Part shown: positions 46,517 to 55,685 of the stretch, in pieces
Numbering within the stretch: the first letter of the stretch is position 1
How the letters are laid out: each line of letters begins with the position of its first letter
Source: Spongiactinospora rosea
GTDB lineage: Bacteria > Actinomycetota > Actinomycetes > Streptosporangiales > Streptosporangiaceae
Assembly (NCBI RefSeq): GCF_003315795.1
Contig: NZ_QMEY01000022.1
Span: 1 to 64,000, forward strand
DNA: 64,000 nucleotides
Reading direction: 5' to 3'
The notes under the pieces: model-generated
What the model was told of the DNA's origin: nothing
The model's input: only the letters and a program-made list of their open reading frames with translations
The model's database searches: none
Program-made: the position numbers and the translations under genes

Positions 46517-46565
46517 CCGGCGGCGTGTCCGGCCTCTCCAGGCGGTGGGGGAGGCGGTGGTATGA
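46422..46565 (+). CDS. Small upstream open frame coupled to the HAAS-like gene
   Basis: 47 codons from GTG, well spaced from GGGGGAGGTGACGGC, ending in an ATGA overlap with the next start. Its first residues, SERALEYVSEAY, echo the start of the downstream protein, SERADRLVLDYVSKAAD. The remainder is Arg/Gly-rich. It could be a translated leader peptide that couples or tunes downstream translation, or a decayed duplicate of the gene start. Confidence 0.4.
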   Translation: MSERALEYVSEAYASMRGGEGDGVAERGSGVRRRRVRPLQAVGEAVV

Positions 46566-47494
46566 GTGAGCGTGCCGACCGGCTGGTCCTGGATTATGTG
46601 AGCAAGGCGGCCGACCTCGCGCTCGGCGTGCTACGCCAGCATGAGCGGCTGGCGTTCGTGGCCGAGCTGCGTGCGCGGATCGAGGCGGACCGGGCGGGCA
46701 GCGGTGACCCCAAGGCCGTGGCCAGGGTACTGGCCCGGCTCGGCGACCCCGCCGCCCAGGTCGCGGCAGCCAGGGCCCGCCTCCCGCAGCGCCCCGAGAC
46801 CCCGCCCGCACCCCCCGGCCCCAATGAGCCGGCGCCGGTGGCCCCGCCGGGGTATCCCGGGGGCGACACCGCCGGTACCGCGGTGTTCCCGCGGGTGGTG
46901 GACGACCAGGATGGGCGGGCGGGCGCGGCCGATGCCAAGGTGCCTGCGGGGGTGCGGCGGCACAGGGAGATCGCCAGGCGGGCCGTCGTACGGCGTACGG
47001 CGGGCCGGGGCGGCACCGGGCGGCGTGGGCTGAACCTGCCCGGCGTACGGCTGCGTCGCGCGGCCATGGCCACCGCGAACCCGATGGCCACCGAGGGCAG
47101 GGACGCGCGGACCATCCTGAAGGAGTACCCGCGCGAGGCCCTGGCCGTGCTGCTGCTGATCGCCGCCGCGGTACTGCTGCCGTTCCGGCCGGCCCCGATC
47201 GCGATCTTCCCGATCCCGCTCCTCGCGTGGGCGACGGCGGCGGCCGTCACGCTGTCGAGCGCGGGCTGGACGTTCCGCGACCGGCTGATCGGCGCGGGCG
47301 CCCCCGTGGCCTGCTACGTCTTCGGCGGCCTCGCGGTCACGGCCCTGCGGTGGACGCAGGGGGCGGCCGAGCTCGGCGGCCTGGCCGCGGAGTACTTCAG
47401 GGTCGGCGAGATCATGTTCCTGGTGGGCACCGCGGGCGGTGTCTTCTGGCTCGCGTACCGGCTCCTCGCCCCACCACGCCCCCGCCGCGCGTGA
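46562..47494 (+). CDS. Membrane protein with HAAS-like N-terminal domain
   Basis: 310 residues. Residues 1-75 form a helical module (LVLDYVSKAADLALGVLRQHERLAFVAELRARIEADRA...AVARVLARLGDPAAQVAAAR) like the HAAS/DUF1700 domain that senses or transmits signals at membranes. A Pro-rich and then Arg-rich linker follows to about residue 185. Four predicted membrane helices make up the C-terminal ~110 residues. ATG follows GGGGGAGGCGGT. The function is unknown. It is divergent from the helicase-associated gene. Confidence 0.7.
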   Translation: MSERADRLVLDYVSKAADLALGVLRQHERLAFVAELRARIEADRAGSGDPKAVARVLARLGDPAAQVAAARARLPQRPETPPAPPGPNEPAPVAPPGYPGGDTAGTAVFPRVVDDQDGRAGAADAKVPAGVRRHREIARRAVVRRTAGRGGTGRRGLNLPGVRLRRAAMATANPMATEGRDARTILKEYPREALAVLLLIAAAVLLPFRPAPIAIFPIPLLAWATAAAVTLSSAGWTFRDRLIGAGAPVACYVFGGLAVTALRWTQGAAELGGLAAEYFRVGEIMFLVGTAGGVFWLAYRLLAPPRPRRA

Positions 47495-47645
47495 CCCAAT
47501 TTCGTACACCCTCGCGCCTACGTCCACCGCCCCTTGGCGATAAATAGGTATTTTCCTGGATTCCGAGGGACTTCCAAGGACCTTCCAAGGGACAAGGGCG
47601 GACCACCGTTTCGATCGGTGTCAAGCGTTTGGCATCCTGGCTTCC

Positions 47646-48263
47646 GTGTGCTTCGTAGGATTTGATCTGGATTTGACACTGGCCGATACGCGTGTCGGGA
47701 TCGCGGCGGTCTATGATGAGTTGTCCCAGCGGCTCGGAGTGGCGATCGACACCGCCGCCGTGGTGGCCCGGCTGGGGCCGCCGCTGGAGGCGGAGCTGGC
47801 GTACTGGCTGCCCGCGGAGGAGATCCCGGCCGCCGCGGCGTTGTACCGGGAGCTGTACGCCGGGATCGCGGTGCCCGCCACCTCGGTGATGCCCGGGGCA
47901 AGGGAGGCGCTGGCCGCCGTACACGACGCGGGTGGCAGCGTGATCGTCGTCACGGGGAAGAACACCGCGGACGCGAAGCGCACCCTCGATGCCCTCGACC
48001 TGCCCGTGGAGGCGGTCGAAGGGTCGCTCTTCGGGGCCGAGAAGGGGGCCTCGCTCGCGTCTTTCGGCGCGGCGGCATATGTTGGAGATCACGTCGCGGA
48101 CATCGCGGCGGCGCGGGCGGGAGGCACCGTCAGCGTCACGGTGGCCACCGGCCCTTACACCGCTGGAGAACTACGTGAGCACGGAGCGGACGTCGTCCTC
48201 GGCGATCTGACCGAGTTCGGCACGTGGTTCCGGCGGTGGCGAGGCGAAACATCATTCACCTGA
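47646..48263 (+). CDS. HAD family phosphatase
   Basis: 205 residues. HAD motif I appears as GFDLDLTLADT (the nucleophile Asp is kept, Gly of DxDGT replaced by Leu). Motif II is VIVVTGK, motif III the Lys in AEKGASLASFG and motif IV VGDHVADIAAARAGG. A helical cap at ~20-80 makes it like phosphoglycolate phosphatases. The substrate is unknown. GTG start. It is followed 93 bp later by a cold-shock gene. Confidence 0.87.
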   Translation: MCFVGFDLDLTLADTRVGIAAVYDELSQRLGVAIDTAAVVARLGPPLEAELAYWLPAEEIPAAAALYRELYAGIAVPATSVMPGAREALAAVHDAGGSVIVVTGKNTADAKRTLDALDLPVEAVEGSLFGAEKGASLASFGAAAYVGDHVADIAAARAGGTVSVTVATGPYTAGELREHGADVVLGDLTEFGTWFRRWRGETSFT

Positions 48264-48356
48264 TTTCGCGGTGAAATACATGGTCGCTCTTCGCCCCGGG
48301 TGGGCATAACCTACATCCATTCACCTTTAAACGACAGTCTGAACGAGGTCACCCCT

Positions 48357-48752
48357 GTGCCGAGTGGCAAGGTCAAGTGGTACGACGCCGACAAGGGTTT
48401 CGGCTTCCTCACCCGCGACGACGGCGGTGAGGTTTTCGTGCATTCCTCCGCGCTGCCGAGCGACGTCGAGTCGCTCAAGCCCGGCCAGAAGGTCGAGTTC
48501 GGCGTGGCCGAGGGGCGCCGCGGTCAGCAGGCGCTGTCGGTCCGAGTGATGGACCAGCCGCCGTCGCTCGCCAAGACGAAGACCAAGACCAAGCGGAAGA
48601 AGCCCGACGAGATGGTGGTCATCGTCGAAGACCTGATAAAGCTCCTCGACGCGATCTCGACCTCCTATCAGAAGGGCAAGCACCCCGACGCCCAGCACGC
48701 CAAGAAGATCGCGGCGGTGCTGCGCGGGGTGGCCGACGACCTGGACGCCTGA
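48357..48752 (+). CDS. Cold-shock domain protein with basic linker and helical tail
   Basis: 131 residues. Residues 1-65 are a cold-shock domain (GKVKWYDADKGFGFLTRDDGGEVFVHSSALPSDVESLKPGQKVEFGVAEGRRGQQALSVRV) with both RNP motifs. A Lys/Thr-rich linker (KTKTKTKRKK) leads to a C-terminal helical domain of ~50 residues (DEMVVIVEDLIKLLDAISTSYQKGKHPDAQHAKKIAAVLRGVADDLDA). It is longer than ordinary CspA and like the tailed mycobacterial CspB-type protein. GTG follows GAGGTC. It lies convergent with an MFS gene. Confidence 0.92.
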   Translation: MPSGKVKWYDADKGFGFLTRDDGGEVFVHSSALPSDVESLKPGQKVEFGVAEGRRGQQALSVRVMDQPPSLAKTKTKTKRKKPDEMVVIVEDLIKLLDAISTSYQKGKHPDAQHAKKIAAVLRGVADDLDA

Positions 48753-48791
48753 CAGCCGCGAAGAGCAGGGGGGTCGCCGGGGGTCGGCCCC

Positions 48792-50405
48792 TCAGCCGTG
48801 CGGGTTGGTGAGCGGTTTGGTGTGCCCGGGGTTGTCGCCGCGGTCGGAGGCCGGACGGGTGGCCGGACGCGGCAGCAGTTCGGTCGCGGTCGTGGCGTTC
48901 GGGTCGGCGGCGTGCTCCGCCGTCGCGTCCGGGGCCGGGTGCCGGCGCGAGCCTGCCCGCTCCGCGGCCACCCGCGCCTTGGTGCCCGCCAGCCTGCGCC
49001 GCCGCTTGATCAGCGACCACAGCAGTGTCCCGCCCAGCAGGACCGCGATGACCGTCAGCGCGGCCGGGCCGCGGGAGTAAAGCGACATGATCAGCCCGGC
49101 CAGCCCACCGGCCACCCAGGCGATCTGGAGCAGCGCCTCCACCACACCGAACGTCGAGGACCGCACCTCCTCGCCGATCTCCCGCTGCACGATCGCGTCG
49201 AGCGACAGTTTGCCGAGTTCCTGGGCGAACGCCGCGACCAGCGCGACGGCCACCGCCGTCCACAGGTTGAACAGCAGCGCCGTCGCAAGCCCGGTCACCG
49301 TGGACACGGCCAGCGTGATGAGCACGGTGACCTGCGGGGAGTGGTTGCGCACCCAGGAGGCCACCGCCGCGCCGGCCAGGCCGCCCGCGCCCGCCGCCCC
49401 GGCGAGCGCCGCGATGATCAGTTCCTTGCCGTGGCCGCCGGGCAGGTTGCCGTCCTGCACCACGAAGAGCATGAAGAACAGAAGAAAGCCGGAGAACAGG
49501 CGGATCGCGGCGTTCGCCCGCATCGCCTCGGCCACCGCCGGGCCGACGTTGAGGAGGGTACGCCAGCGGGCCGGTCGCCGCTCCCGGTGGCCCTCCTCCT
49601 CTTCCTCCTCGCCCTCGATGTCCGGCGCGTCGACGTGCCGCGGCAGTCGTACCGCGTGGACGCCCGCCACCAGGAACAGCACGAGCGTGCCGCGCAGCAC
49701 CCACTCGCCGCCCAGCCAGGCCGCGAGGCCCGCGCCGACCGGGATCGCGATCCCCGCGCTGACCAGCGTGAACAGCGCGACCCGCGCGTTGGCGGTGACC
49801 AGGCCGATGTCGGCGGGCAGCACGCTCGGCATGATCGCCGCCCGGGACACGTTGTACGCCTTGGACAGCACCAGCACCCCGAGCGCCGCCGGGAACAGCG
49901 TCACCGCGTCTTCCGAGACCACGGCGGCGGCCATCGACCAGCACAGCAGCCCGCGGGCCATCAGCGTGCCCGCCATCACGTAACGGCGGGCCGAGCGGAA
50001 CCGGTCGAGCGCGGGCCCGACGAACGGCGCGACCACCGCGAACGGCGCCATCGTGATCAACAGGTAGAGCGCGACCTGGCCGCGGGCCTCGTCCACGGGC
50101 AGGCCGAAGAACAGCGTGCCGGCCAGCGCGACCGTGATCAGCGCGTCGCCCGCCGCGCCGGCCGCGCTCAGCTCGATCAGCCGCCCCAGGCCGGTACGGC
50201 CCGCGCCCTGGGCGTACGTGAGCCGCCTGGTCGCCCTGCCGACCCGTAGTGTGCCCCCCGCCGCCGCCTTGCCCGCCACCCGCGTACCGCCGACCGTCGC
50301 CCGGCCCATGCGGATCGTGGCCCGTCCGGCCGCGGCGGCCGACCTGGCGACCCTGCGCGCGGCGGTGCCCGCCGTACGCCGCGCGTCCTCCCAGCCACCT
50401 CTCAC
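48792..50405 (-). CDS. MFS-fold membrane transporter
   Basis: About 537 residues. A basic N-terminal region of ~60 residues rich in Arg/Ala/Gly precedes about twelve hydrophobic segments, beginning LIELSAAGAAGDALITVALAGTLFFGLPV. A long acidic loop (DIEGEEEEEEGHRERR) lies between the two halves. A Pro/Ala/Thr-rich tail ends the protein. The fold is that of the major facilitator superfamily, substrate unknown. GTG at 50405 is the likely start; the reading frame is open for 1 kb beyond, over the antisense DUF3027 gene. It resembles an MFS gene in the same conserved neighbourhood in other actinobacteria. Confidence 0.83.
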   Translation of the reverse strand: MRGGWEDARRTAGTAARRVARSAAAAGRATIRMGRATVGGTRVAGKAAAGGTLRVGRATRRLTYAQGAGRTGLGRLIELSAAGAAGDALITVALAGTLFFGLPVDEARGQVALYLLITMAPFAVVAPFVGPALDRFRSARRYVMAGTLMARGLLCWSMAAAVVSEDAVTLFPAALGVLVLSKAYNVSRAAIMPSVLPADIGLVTANARVALFTLVSAGIAIPVGAGLAAWLGGEWVLRGTLVLFLVAGVHAVRLPRHVDAPDIEGEEEEEEGHRERRPARWRTLLNVGPAVAEAMRANAAIRLFSGFLLFFMLFVVQDGNLPGGHGKELIIAALAGAAGAGGLAGAAVASWVRNHSPQVTVLITLAVSTVTGLATALLFNLWTAVAVALVAAFAQELGKLSLDAIVQREIGEEVRSSTFGVVEALLQIAWVAGGLAGLIMSLYSRGPAALTVIAVLLGGTLLWSLIKRRRRLAGTKARVAAERAGSRRHPAPDATAEHAADPNATTATELLPRPATRPASDRGDNPGHTKPLTNPHG

Positions 50406-50522
50406 GCATCCAGTCTTACCCGAAGCCCGCCCGTCTTGTCCGGTACGGCAGGCCGTGCGACACGCCGCGTGACGACCTCTATGGGCGGGGCACGTCGTCG
50501 GCACCGCTCGCGATGGGTGAAA

Positions 50523-51428
50523 ATGGAGTGTGAACTGGCGAGCCAACACCATCAGCCCGCGCAGCCCGCAGCGCCGGCGGCAGGCGGGGGTGGTCTCGTG
50601 AGCCGCACCCGGACCCGCGTCCCGCCCGCCGATCCCGCCTGCGTGGCGGCGCTCGACCTGGCCCGCGCGGCCGCCGAGGAGATCGCCAGGCCCGGCGAGG
50701 TCGGCGACCACCTGGGGTTCGAGGTGGAGGCCGACCGCACGGGCACCCACTCCTTCGTCTGTCTCGACCGCGCCTATCGCGGCTGGCGGTGGGCCGTCAC
50801 GGTCACCCGCGCGTCGCGGGCCAAGGTCGTCACGGTCAGCGAGGCCGTGCTGCTGCCCGGATCCGGCGCCCTGCTCGCGCCCGAGTGGGTGCCGTGGAGC
50901 GAGCGGCTGCGTCCCGGCGACCTCGGGGTGGGCGACCTGCTGCCCACGTCCGCCGACGACGACCGGCTGGCCCCCGGCTTCACCGAGACCACTGAAGACG
51001 CCGACCGGCAGATGATCTTCGAGCTGGGCCTCGGCCGGGCCAGGGTGCTCTCGCCCGCCGGTCGCGACCGCGCGGTCCGGCGCTGGCACTCCGGGGAGTC
51101 CGGCCCGCACACGCCGATCGCGCACGCCGCGCCCGCGCAGTGCTCGACCTGCGGGTTCTACTGGCCGCTCGCGGGCGTGCTGCGGCTCGGCTTCGGCGTG
51201 TGCGCCAACGAATACGCCCCCGACGACGGGCGGGTGGTCTCCGCCGACCACGGGTGCGGCGCCCACTCCGAGGCGTCCGCCGGGCCCGCGCCCATCGAGC
51301 CGACCTCGCCGATCCTCGACGACCTGGGCTTCGACCTCATGGAGGACAAGCCGGACCAGGAGGAGGCCGCGCCCGACCTCACCGGTTCGGTGGACGAGTC
51401 GGCCTCGGAGCCGCTCGGTCACTCATGA
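50523..51428 (+). CDS. DUF3027 domain protein with zinc-finger-like motif
   Basis: About 301 residues. The DUF3027 core runs from VAALDLARAAAEEIARPGEVGDHLGFEVEADRTGTHSFVCLDRAYRGWRWAVTVTRASRAKVVTVSEAVLLPGSGALLAPEWVPWSERLRPGDLGVGDLLP to about residue 180. A cysteine/histidine cluster (CSTCGFYW, GVCANEY, HGCGAHSE, residues ~200-260) looks like a structural zinc site. An acidic tail follows. The function is unknown. ATG at 50523 and GTG at 50598 are both possible starts. It is 106 bp before the GHKL ATPase gene on the same strand and is nearly always found in actinobacteria. Confidence 0.85.
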   Translation: MECELASQHHQPAQPAAPAAGGGGLVSRTRTRVPPADPACVAALDLARAAAEEIARPGEVGDHLGFEVEADRTGTHSFVCLDRAYRGWRWAVTVTRASRAKVVTVSEAVLLPGSGALLAPEWVPWSERLRPGDLGVGDLLPTSADDDRLAPGFTETTEDADRQMIFELGLGRARVLSPAGRDRAVRRWHSGESGPHTPIAHAAPAQCSTCGFYWPLAGVLRLGFGVCANEYAPDDGRVVSADHGCGAHSEASAGPAPIEPTSPILDDLGFDLMEDKPDQEEAAPDLTGSVDESASEPLGHS

Positions 51429-51534
51429 CCGGCCTGCCCGCCGTACGACATGGCCGTCCTACGGCGGGGCAGGCCGCGCACGCCGCCACCCGGCCCTCGA
51501 CAACCCCCCGACGCGATCGTGAGCTGGCACCTGC

Positions 51535-54519
51535 ATGAGCGACATCACCGACATCTTCGACACCGCGGGCGTCCGTGCCACCGTGCTGGCCGCCTGGGCG
51601 GCCTCACCGGCGCGGTTCCGTGAAGACGCCAACGCCGAGGAGGACTTCGCGCTCGGCGGCTACCACGACCGGCTGATCGTGGAGCTGGCCCAGAACGCCG
51701 CCGACGCGGCGCTGCGCGGCGGCGTCTCCGGCAGGCTGCGGCTGACGCTGCGCGACGGGGTGCTGATCGCCGCCAACACCGGCGCGCCGCTCGACTCCGG
51801 CGGCGTGGAGGGCCTGTCCACCCTGCGGGTGTCCGCCAAGCGCGACCAGACCGGCACCGCGGGCCGTTTCGGCGTCGGCTTCGCCGCCGTGGTGTCGGTG
51901 TGCGACGCGCCGGAGATCGGGTCCTGGGCCAGCGGCGCGGTCCGCTGGTCGCGCGAGCAGACCGCCGAGCTGGTCGCGGCCGAGCCCGCGCTCGCGGGCG
52001 TGCTGGCCGAGCGCGGCGGGCACGTCCCGCTGCTGCGCCTGCCCTTCCCCGCCGACGCGATCGACGTGCCCGAGGGCTTCGACACGGTCGTACGCCTCCC
52101 GCTGCGCGACAAGACCGCCGAGGAGGCGGTGCGGCGGATGCTGGCAGAGACCAGCCCCGCGCTGCTGCTCGGCATGCCCGCGCTGGCCGCCATCGAGGTC
52201 GAGCTGGACGGCGAGCTGCGCACGGTCGCCGCCGACGGGTGGCATGTCGTGTCGGCGTCCGGCGACTTCACGCCCGCGCAGGTGACCGAGCTGTTCGCCG
52301 ACCGGCCGACCGAGGAGCGCGCCCGTCCGTACTGGCAGGTGCGCTGGGCGGTGCCCGGCTCCGGCGGGCCGCTGCCCAGGTCCGTGCCCGGCGTGGTGCA
52401 CGCCCCGACGCCCAGTGACGAGCCGCTCGACATGCCGGCGCTGCTGATCGCGAGCTTCCCGATGGCCACCGACCGGCGGCACGTGGCGCGCGGGCCGCTG
52501 GCGGAGTTCCTGGTCGAGCGGGCCGCCGAGCTGTACGTCGAGCTGCTGGAGTCGCTGCCGCGCAGCCCGCGGCTGCTGGACCTGGTGCCCGGCCTGATGG
52601 GCAAGAGCGAGCTGGACGCCGAGATCCGCCGGGCCATCCTGCGCAGGCTGCCCGACGCCCCGCTGCTGCCCGCGCTGTCCCCGCCCGCCGATCGCGACGG
52701 TCTGGTCGTGGCGGGCCGGGAGGCCGCGGTGGTGGCCGGTCCCGCCGAGTTCCTTGAGCTGGTCGCGCCCATGGTGCCCGGCCTGCTGCCGGCCGACTGG
52801 CCGCCCCGGCATCCCGCGCTGACCACGCTCGGCGCGCGGCGGATCGACCTGGCCGACGTGATCGACATGCTGTCCGGCGAGGCCGTCGAGGACAAGGGCC
52901 CGTCCTGGTGGCGGTCCCTGTACGACGTGCTGCCCGCCGACGACCCCGAGGCGGTCGGCGCGCTGCCGGTGCCGCTCGCCGACGGCCGCCTGGTCCGCGG
53001 CCCGCGCGGCACGCTGCTGCTGTCGGACGGCTCCTCGCTCGACCCGGCCGTGCTGCTGCCGCTCGGCCTGCGGGTGGTCCACCCCGAGGCCGCGCACCCG
53101 GTGCTGCTGCGGCTCGGCGCGGCCGAGGCGACCCCGCGCACGGTCCTGGAAGACCCGTTGACCAGGGCCGCGGTCTCCGAGTCACTTGACAGCCCCGACG
53201 CAGGGCCGGTCGCGGAGGCCGTGCTGGCGCTGGTCGACGCGGCCGGGCTGGTCCCCGGCGACGCCCCCTGGCTTTCGGAGCTGGCGCTGCGCGGCGCCGA
53301 CGGCGAGCTGTACCCGGCGGGTGAGCTGCTGCTGGAGCAGGGCGCGCTCGCCGCGGTGGTCGATCTCGACGACGCGCCGTTCGGCACCGCCGCGCCCGAG
53401 CTGGTCGAGCGGTACGGCCCGAGGGTGCTCGCCGCCGCCGGCGTGCTGGACGGCTTCGCCGTGGCCAACGACGCCGACGTGCTGCTCGACCCCGACGAGT
53501 GCGACCACGACCTCGACGGCGAGGACGAATGGCTGGACACCGTGCTCGACCTGCTGCCCGATCTCGACGTGCCGCCGGTCGCGCCGGAGTTCTCGGCGAT
53601 CCGCGACCTTGAGTACGTCACCGACTGGCCGGCCGCCCTCGCCCTGCTGACCCGCCCGCCGCTGCGCGCCGCGCTGGCCCCGCTGCGGGTGCTGGCCGGG
53701 GGCGAGGTCGTGGAGGTCCCCTCGTACACGGCGTGGTGGCTGCGCACCCACCCGGTGCTCGGCGGCGCGCTGCCCACCTCGCTGCGGGTGCCCGGGGCCG
53801 ACGCCCTGCTGTTCGGCCTGTACGGCGAGGCCCCGGCCGGTCTCGACGGCGCGGCCCTCGCCATGATCGGCGTCCGGACCACCCTGACCGACCTTTTGGC
53901 CGGGCACGGCGGCCCGGAAGAACTGCTCGACCTGCTCGCCGACCCCGAGCGGCCGGTGGACCGCGCCCAGTTGCGGGCGCTGTGGACGGCGCTGGCCGGG
54001 GTGGAGCCGGAGCGGGTGGCCCCGCCGAGGGCCGTGCGCGCGGTGCTCAAGGGCGAGATCGTGGTGGCCGACGCCGACGTCGACGAGGGCGGCCCCGTGG
54101 TCGTGGAGGCCCCCGACCTGCTGCCGCTGGTCGCCGACCGGCCGCTGGTGCTCGCGCCGTTCGACCTGGCGGAGTCCCTGTCGGAGCTGCTGGACCTGGA
54201 GCTGGCGGGGGAGGCGGTGACCGGCGTGGTGACCTCGTCCGGCCAGACCCGCCCGGTGCCGCCGCAGGTGCGCTCGCTGCTGCCCGCCGCCCCGCAGACC
54301 TACGTCGAGCACGAGACCCTGCTGGTGGACGGCGTGGCGGCGGCCTGGCGCTTCCACGAGGGCGTGGTGCACGCCTCCGGGGTCGATGGCCTGGCCAGAG
54401 GCCTGGCCTGGGCCACCGGCCAGTGGGGCGACCGGCTCGCCGTGGCCGCCCTGCTCCGCGACCCCGACGCCGTCCCCCTGCTGCTGGCCGAGGCCGACCT
54501 CGACGCCCAGGGCGGCTGA
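51535..54519 (+). CDS. GHKL ATPase, sacsin N-terminal/Hsp90-like
   Basis: 994 residues. The first ~170 residues form a Hsp90-type ATP-binding (Bergerat) fold: N box GGYHDRLIVELAQNAADAALRG, motif SGGVEGLSTLRVSAKRD, and glycine-rich lid GTAGRFGVGFAAVVSV. This matches the sacsin N-terminal ATP-binding-like domain. The remaining ~800 residues are Leu/Ala/Asp-rich with no nuclease, helicase or kinase motif that I can see. ATG start. An Hsp90-like chaperone or a restriction-like GHKL machine are both conceivable. It is downstream of DUF3027 on the same strand and probably co-transcribed with it. Confidence 0.82.
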   Translation: MSDITDIFDTAGVRATVLAAWAASPARFREDANAEEDFALGGYHDRLIVELAQNAADAALRGGVSGRLRLTLRDGVLIAANTGAPLDSGGVEGLSTLRVSAKRDQTGTAGRFGVGFAAVVSVCDAPEIGSWASGAVRWSREQTAELVAAEPALAGVLAERGGHVPLLRLPFPADAIDVPEGFDTVVRLPLRDKTAEEAVRRMLAETSPALLLGMPALAAIEVELDGELRTVAADGWHVVSASGDFTPAQVTELFADRPTEERARPYWQVRWAVPGSGGPLPRSVPGVVHAPTPSDEPLDMPALLIASFPMATDRRHVARGPLAEFLVERAAELYVELLESLPRSPRLLDLVPGLMGKSELDAEIRRAILRRLPDAPLLPALSPPADRDGLVVAGREAAVVAGPAEFLELVAPMVPGLLPADWPPRHPALTTLGARRIDLADVIDMLSGEAVEDKGPSWWRSLYDVLPADDPEAVGALPVPLADGRLVRGPRGTLLLSDGSSLDPAVLLPLGLRVVHPEAAHPVLLRLGAAEATPRTVLEDPLTRAAVSESLDSPDAGPVAEAVLALVDAAGLVPGDAPWLSELALRGADGELYPAGELLLEQGALAAVVDLDDAPFGTAAPELVERYGPRVLAAAGVLDGFAVANDADVLLDPDECDHDLDGEDEWLDTVLDLLPDLDVPPVAPEFSAIRDLEYVTDWPAALALLTRPPLRAALAPLRVLAGGEVVEVPSYTAWWLRTHPVLGGALPTSLRVPGADALLFGLYGEAPAGLDGAALAMIGVRTTLTDLLAGHGGPEELLDLLADPERPVDRAQLRALWTALAGVEPERVAPPRAVRAVLKGEIVVADADVDEGGPVVVEAPDLLPLVADRPLVLAPFDLAESLSELLDLELAGEAVTGVVTSSGQTRPVPPQVRSLLPAAPQTYVEHETLLVDGVAAAWRFHEGVVHASGVDGLARGLAWATGQWGDRLAVAALLRDPDAVPLLLAEADLDAQGG

Positions 54520-54555
54520 GGTCGATCACTCGGCGCGGGCGGATGGGGTCCAGCC

Positions 54556-54592
54556 GGTGTCAGTAGGTGTCAGTAGGTGTCAGTAGGTGTCT
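54556..54592. repeat. Short tandem repeat, decamer GGTGTCAGTA x3
   Basis: Three perfect copies of GGTGTCAGTA followed by a partial GGTGTC, in the 82 bp gap between the convergent GHKL ATPase and alpha/beta hydrolase genes. It is followed at once by CTCAGGCGGTCTCAG. Confidence 0.9.
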
Positions 54593-54601
54593 CAGGCGGT
54601 C

Positions 54602-55579
54602 TCAGTTGGCGAAGAAGGTCTGGAGGTGGCGGTTGACCGGTGCCGGGCAGTCGAGCTGAGGGGCGTGGCCGCAGCCGTCCAGGATGTAGGTCTGGTCGTT
54701 GGGGAGCAGGTCGGCGAAGCGCTGGGCGCGTTCGACGGGCTGGACGGTGTCCTGCTTGCCCCACAGCACCAGAGTCGGGGTCTTGGTTGAGGGCAGCGCG
54801 CTTTCGGTCGTCGACCAGTCCAGGCGGCGTTCCAGCAGTACCGTCGCACGGATGTTGGTCGCGAAGGTCGAGGGCGCCCACCACTCGTCCAGCAGCTCTT
54901 CGGTGATCAGCTTCTTGTTGACCATCATCGCCTCGGCCGTGGAGCGGGCCATCGAGCGCCCGGACGACAGCTTGACCGCCACTTCGCCGATCACCGGCAC
55001 CTTCAGCGACTCCCACAGCCAGGTGCCCGGCAGGTCCAGCCCGGTGGCGTCCAGCAGGGCCAGCTTGCCGACCCGGTCGGGGTGACGCTGGGCGAAAGCG
55101 AGCGCCCAGCCGCCGCTCCAGGAGTTGCCCGCCAGCCCGGCCTTCTTCACGCCGATGGTGTCCATGAAGGAGCCGATGGCGGTGGTCATGGCGTCCAGGT
55201 CGTACCCGAAGTCGGGGTCCTTCACCTGGGTGTAGCCCTGGCCCGGCAGATCGACGACGTAGACGGTGTGGTCCTTGGCGAGTACGCCGACCTGCTCCTT
55301 CCAGCCGATCACCGAGGTCCCGCCGGGTGAGATGAGGATCAGCGGCGAGCCGGAACCCGCCTGGATGTAGTGGAATCGGGCGATCGGGGTGTCGGCGTAC
55401 CGGGAACCCATCTTCGCCAGGTAGGGGGAGCGGAAGTCCGCTTCGGCGGGCTGCCAGGCGTACGCGCCGAACAGCAGCGCGGCCACCAGCACCGCGAACA
55501 CGCCCAGCACCCAGCGGCGGAGCCTGCCCCTGCGGCGTGGGCGCGGGCGCGTCACAGGTCGTTCGTCCAGTCGAGTCAT
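54602..55579 (-). CDS. Alpha/beta hydrolase with N-terminal membrane anchor
   Basis: About 325 residues. A basic N-terminus (RPRPRRRGRLRR) and one hydrophobic helix (WVLGVFAVLVAALLFGAYAW, residues ~23-42) anchor it with the enzyme outside or membrane-bound. The hydrolase domain has the oxyanion region LILISPGGTSVIGW, nucleophile elbow GNSWSGG, acid in WGKQDTVQP and catalytic His in GCGHAPQLD. The substrate is unknown. ATG at 55579 follows GAGGGACC. Confidence 0.85.
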   Translation of the reverse strand: MTRLDERPVTRPRPRRRGRLRRWVLGVFAVLVAALLFGAYAWQPAEADFRSPYLAKMGSRYADTPIARFHYIQAGSGSPLILISPGGTSVIGWKEQVGVLAKDHTVYVVDLPGQGYTQVKDPDFGYDLDAMTTAIGSFMDTIGVKKAGLAGNSWSGGWALAFAQRHPDRVGKLALLDATGLDLPGTWLWESLKVPVIGEVAVKLSSGRSMARSTAEAMMVNKKLITEELLDEWWAPSTFATNIRATVLLERRLDWSTTESALPSTKTPTLVLWGKQDTVQPVERAQRFADLLPNDQTYILDGCGHAPQLDCPAPVNRHLQTFFAN

Positions 55580-55685
55580 GATCGGTCCCTCGGGTCGCTC
55601 GTCGTCACCCAGGGAGATGGGCGCGCGGCGGCCGGTGTGACAGTCCGCACCTGTGATCGCGCTCACGGCGGGGACGTCGGGCCGG

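Noticed and set aside
50406..51422. Upstream extension of the MFS gene by ~339 codons
   Set aside because: It runs antisense to the DUF3027 gene, which has clear motifs, and MFS homology starts after residue ~60 from the GTG at 50405.
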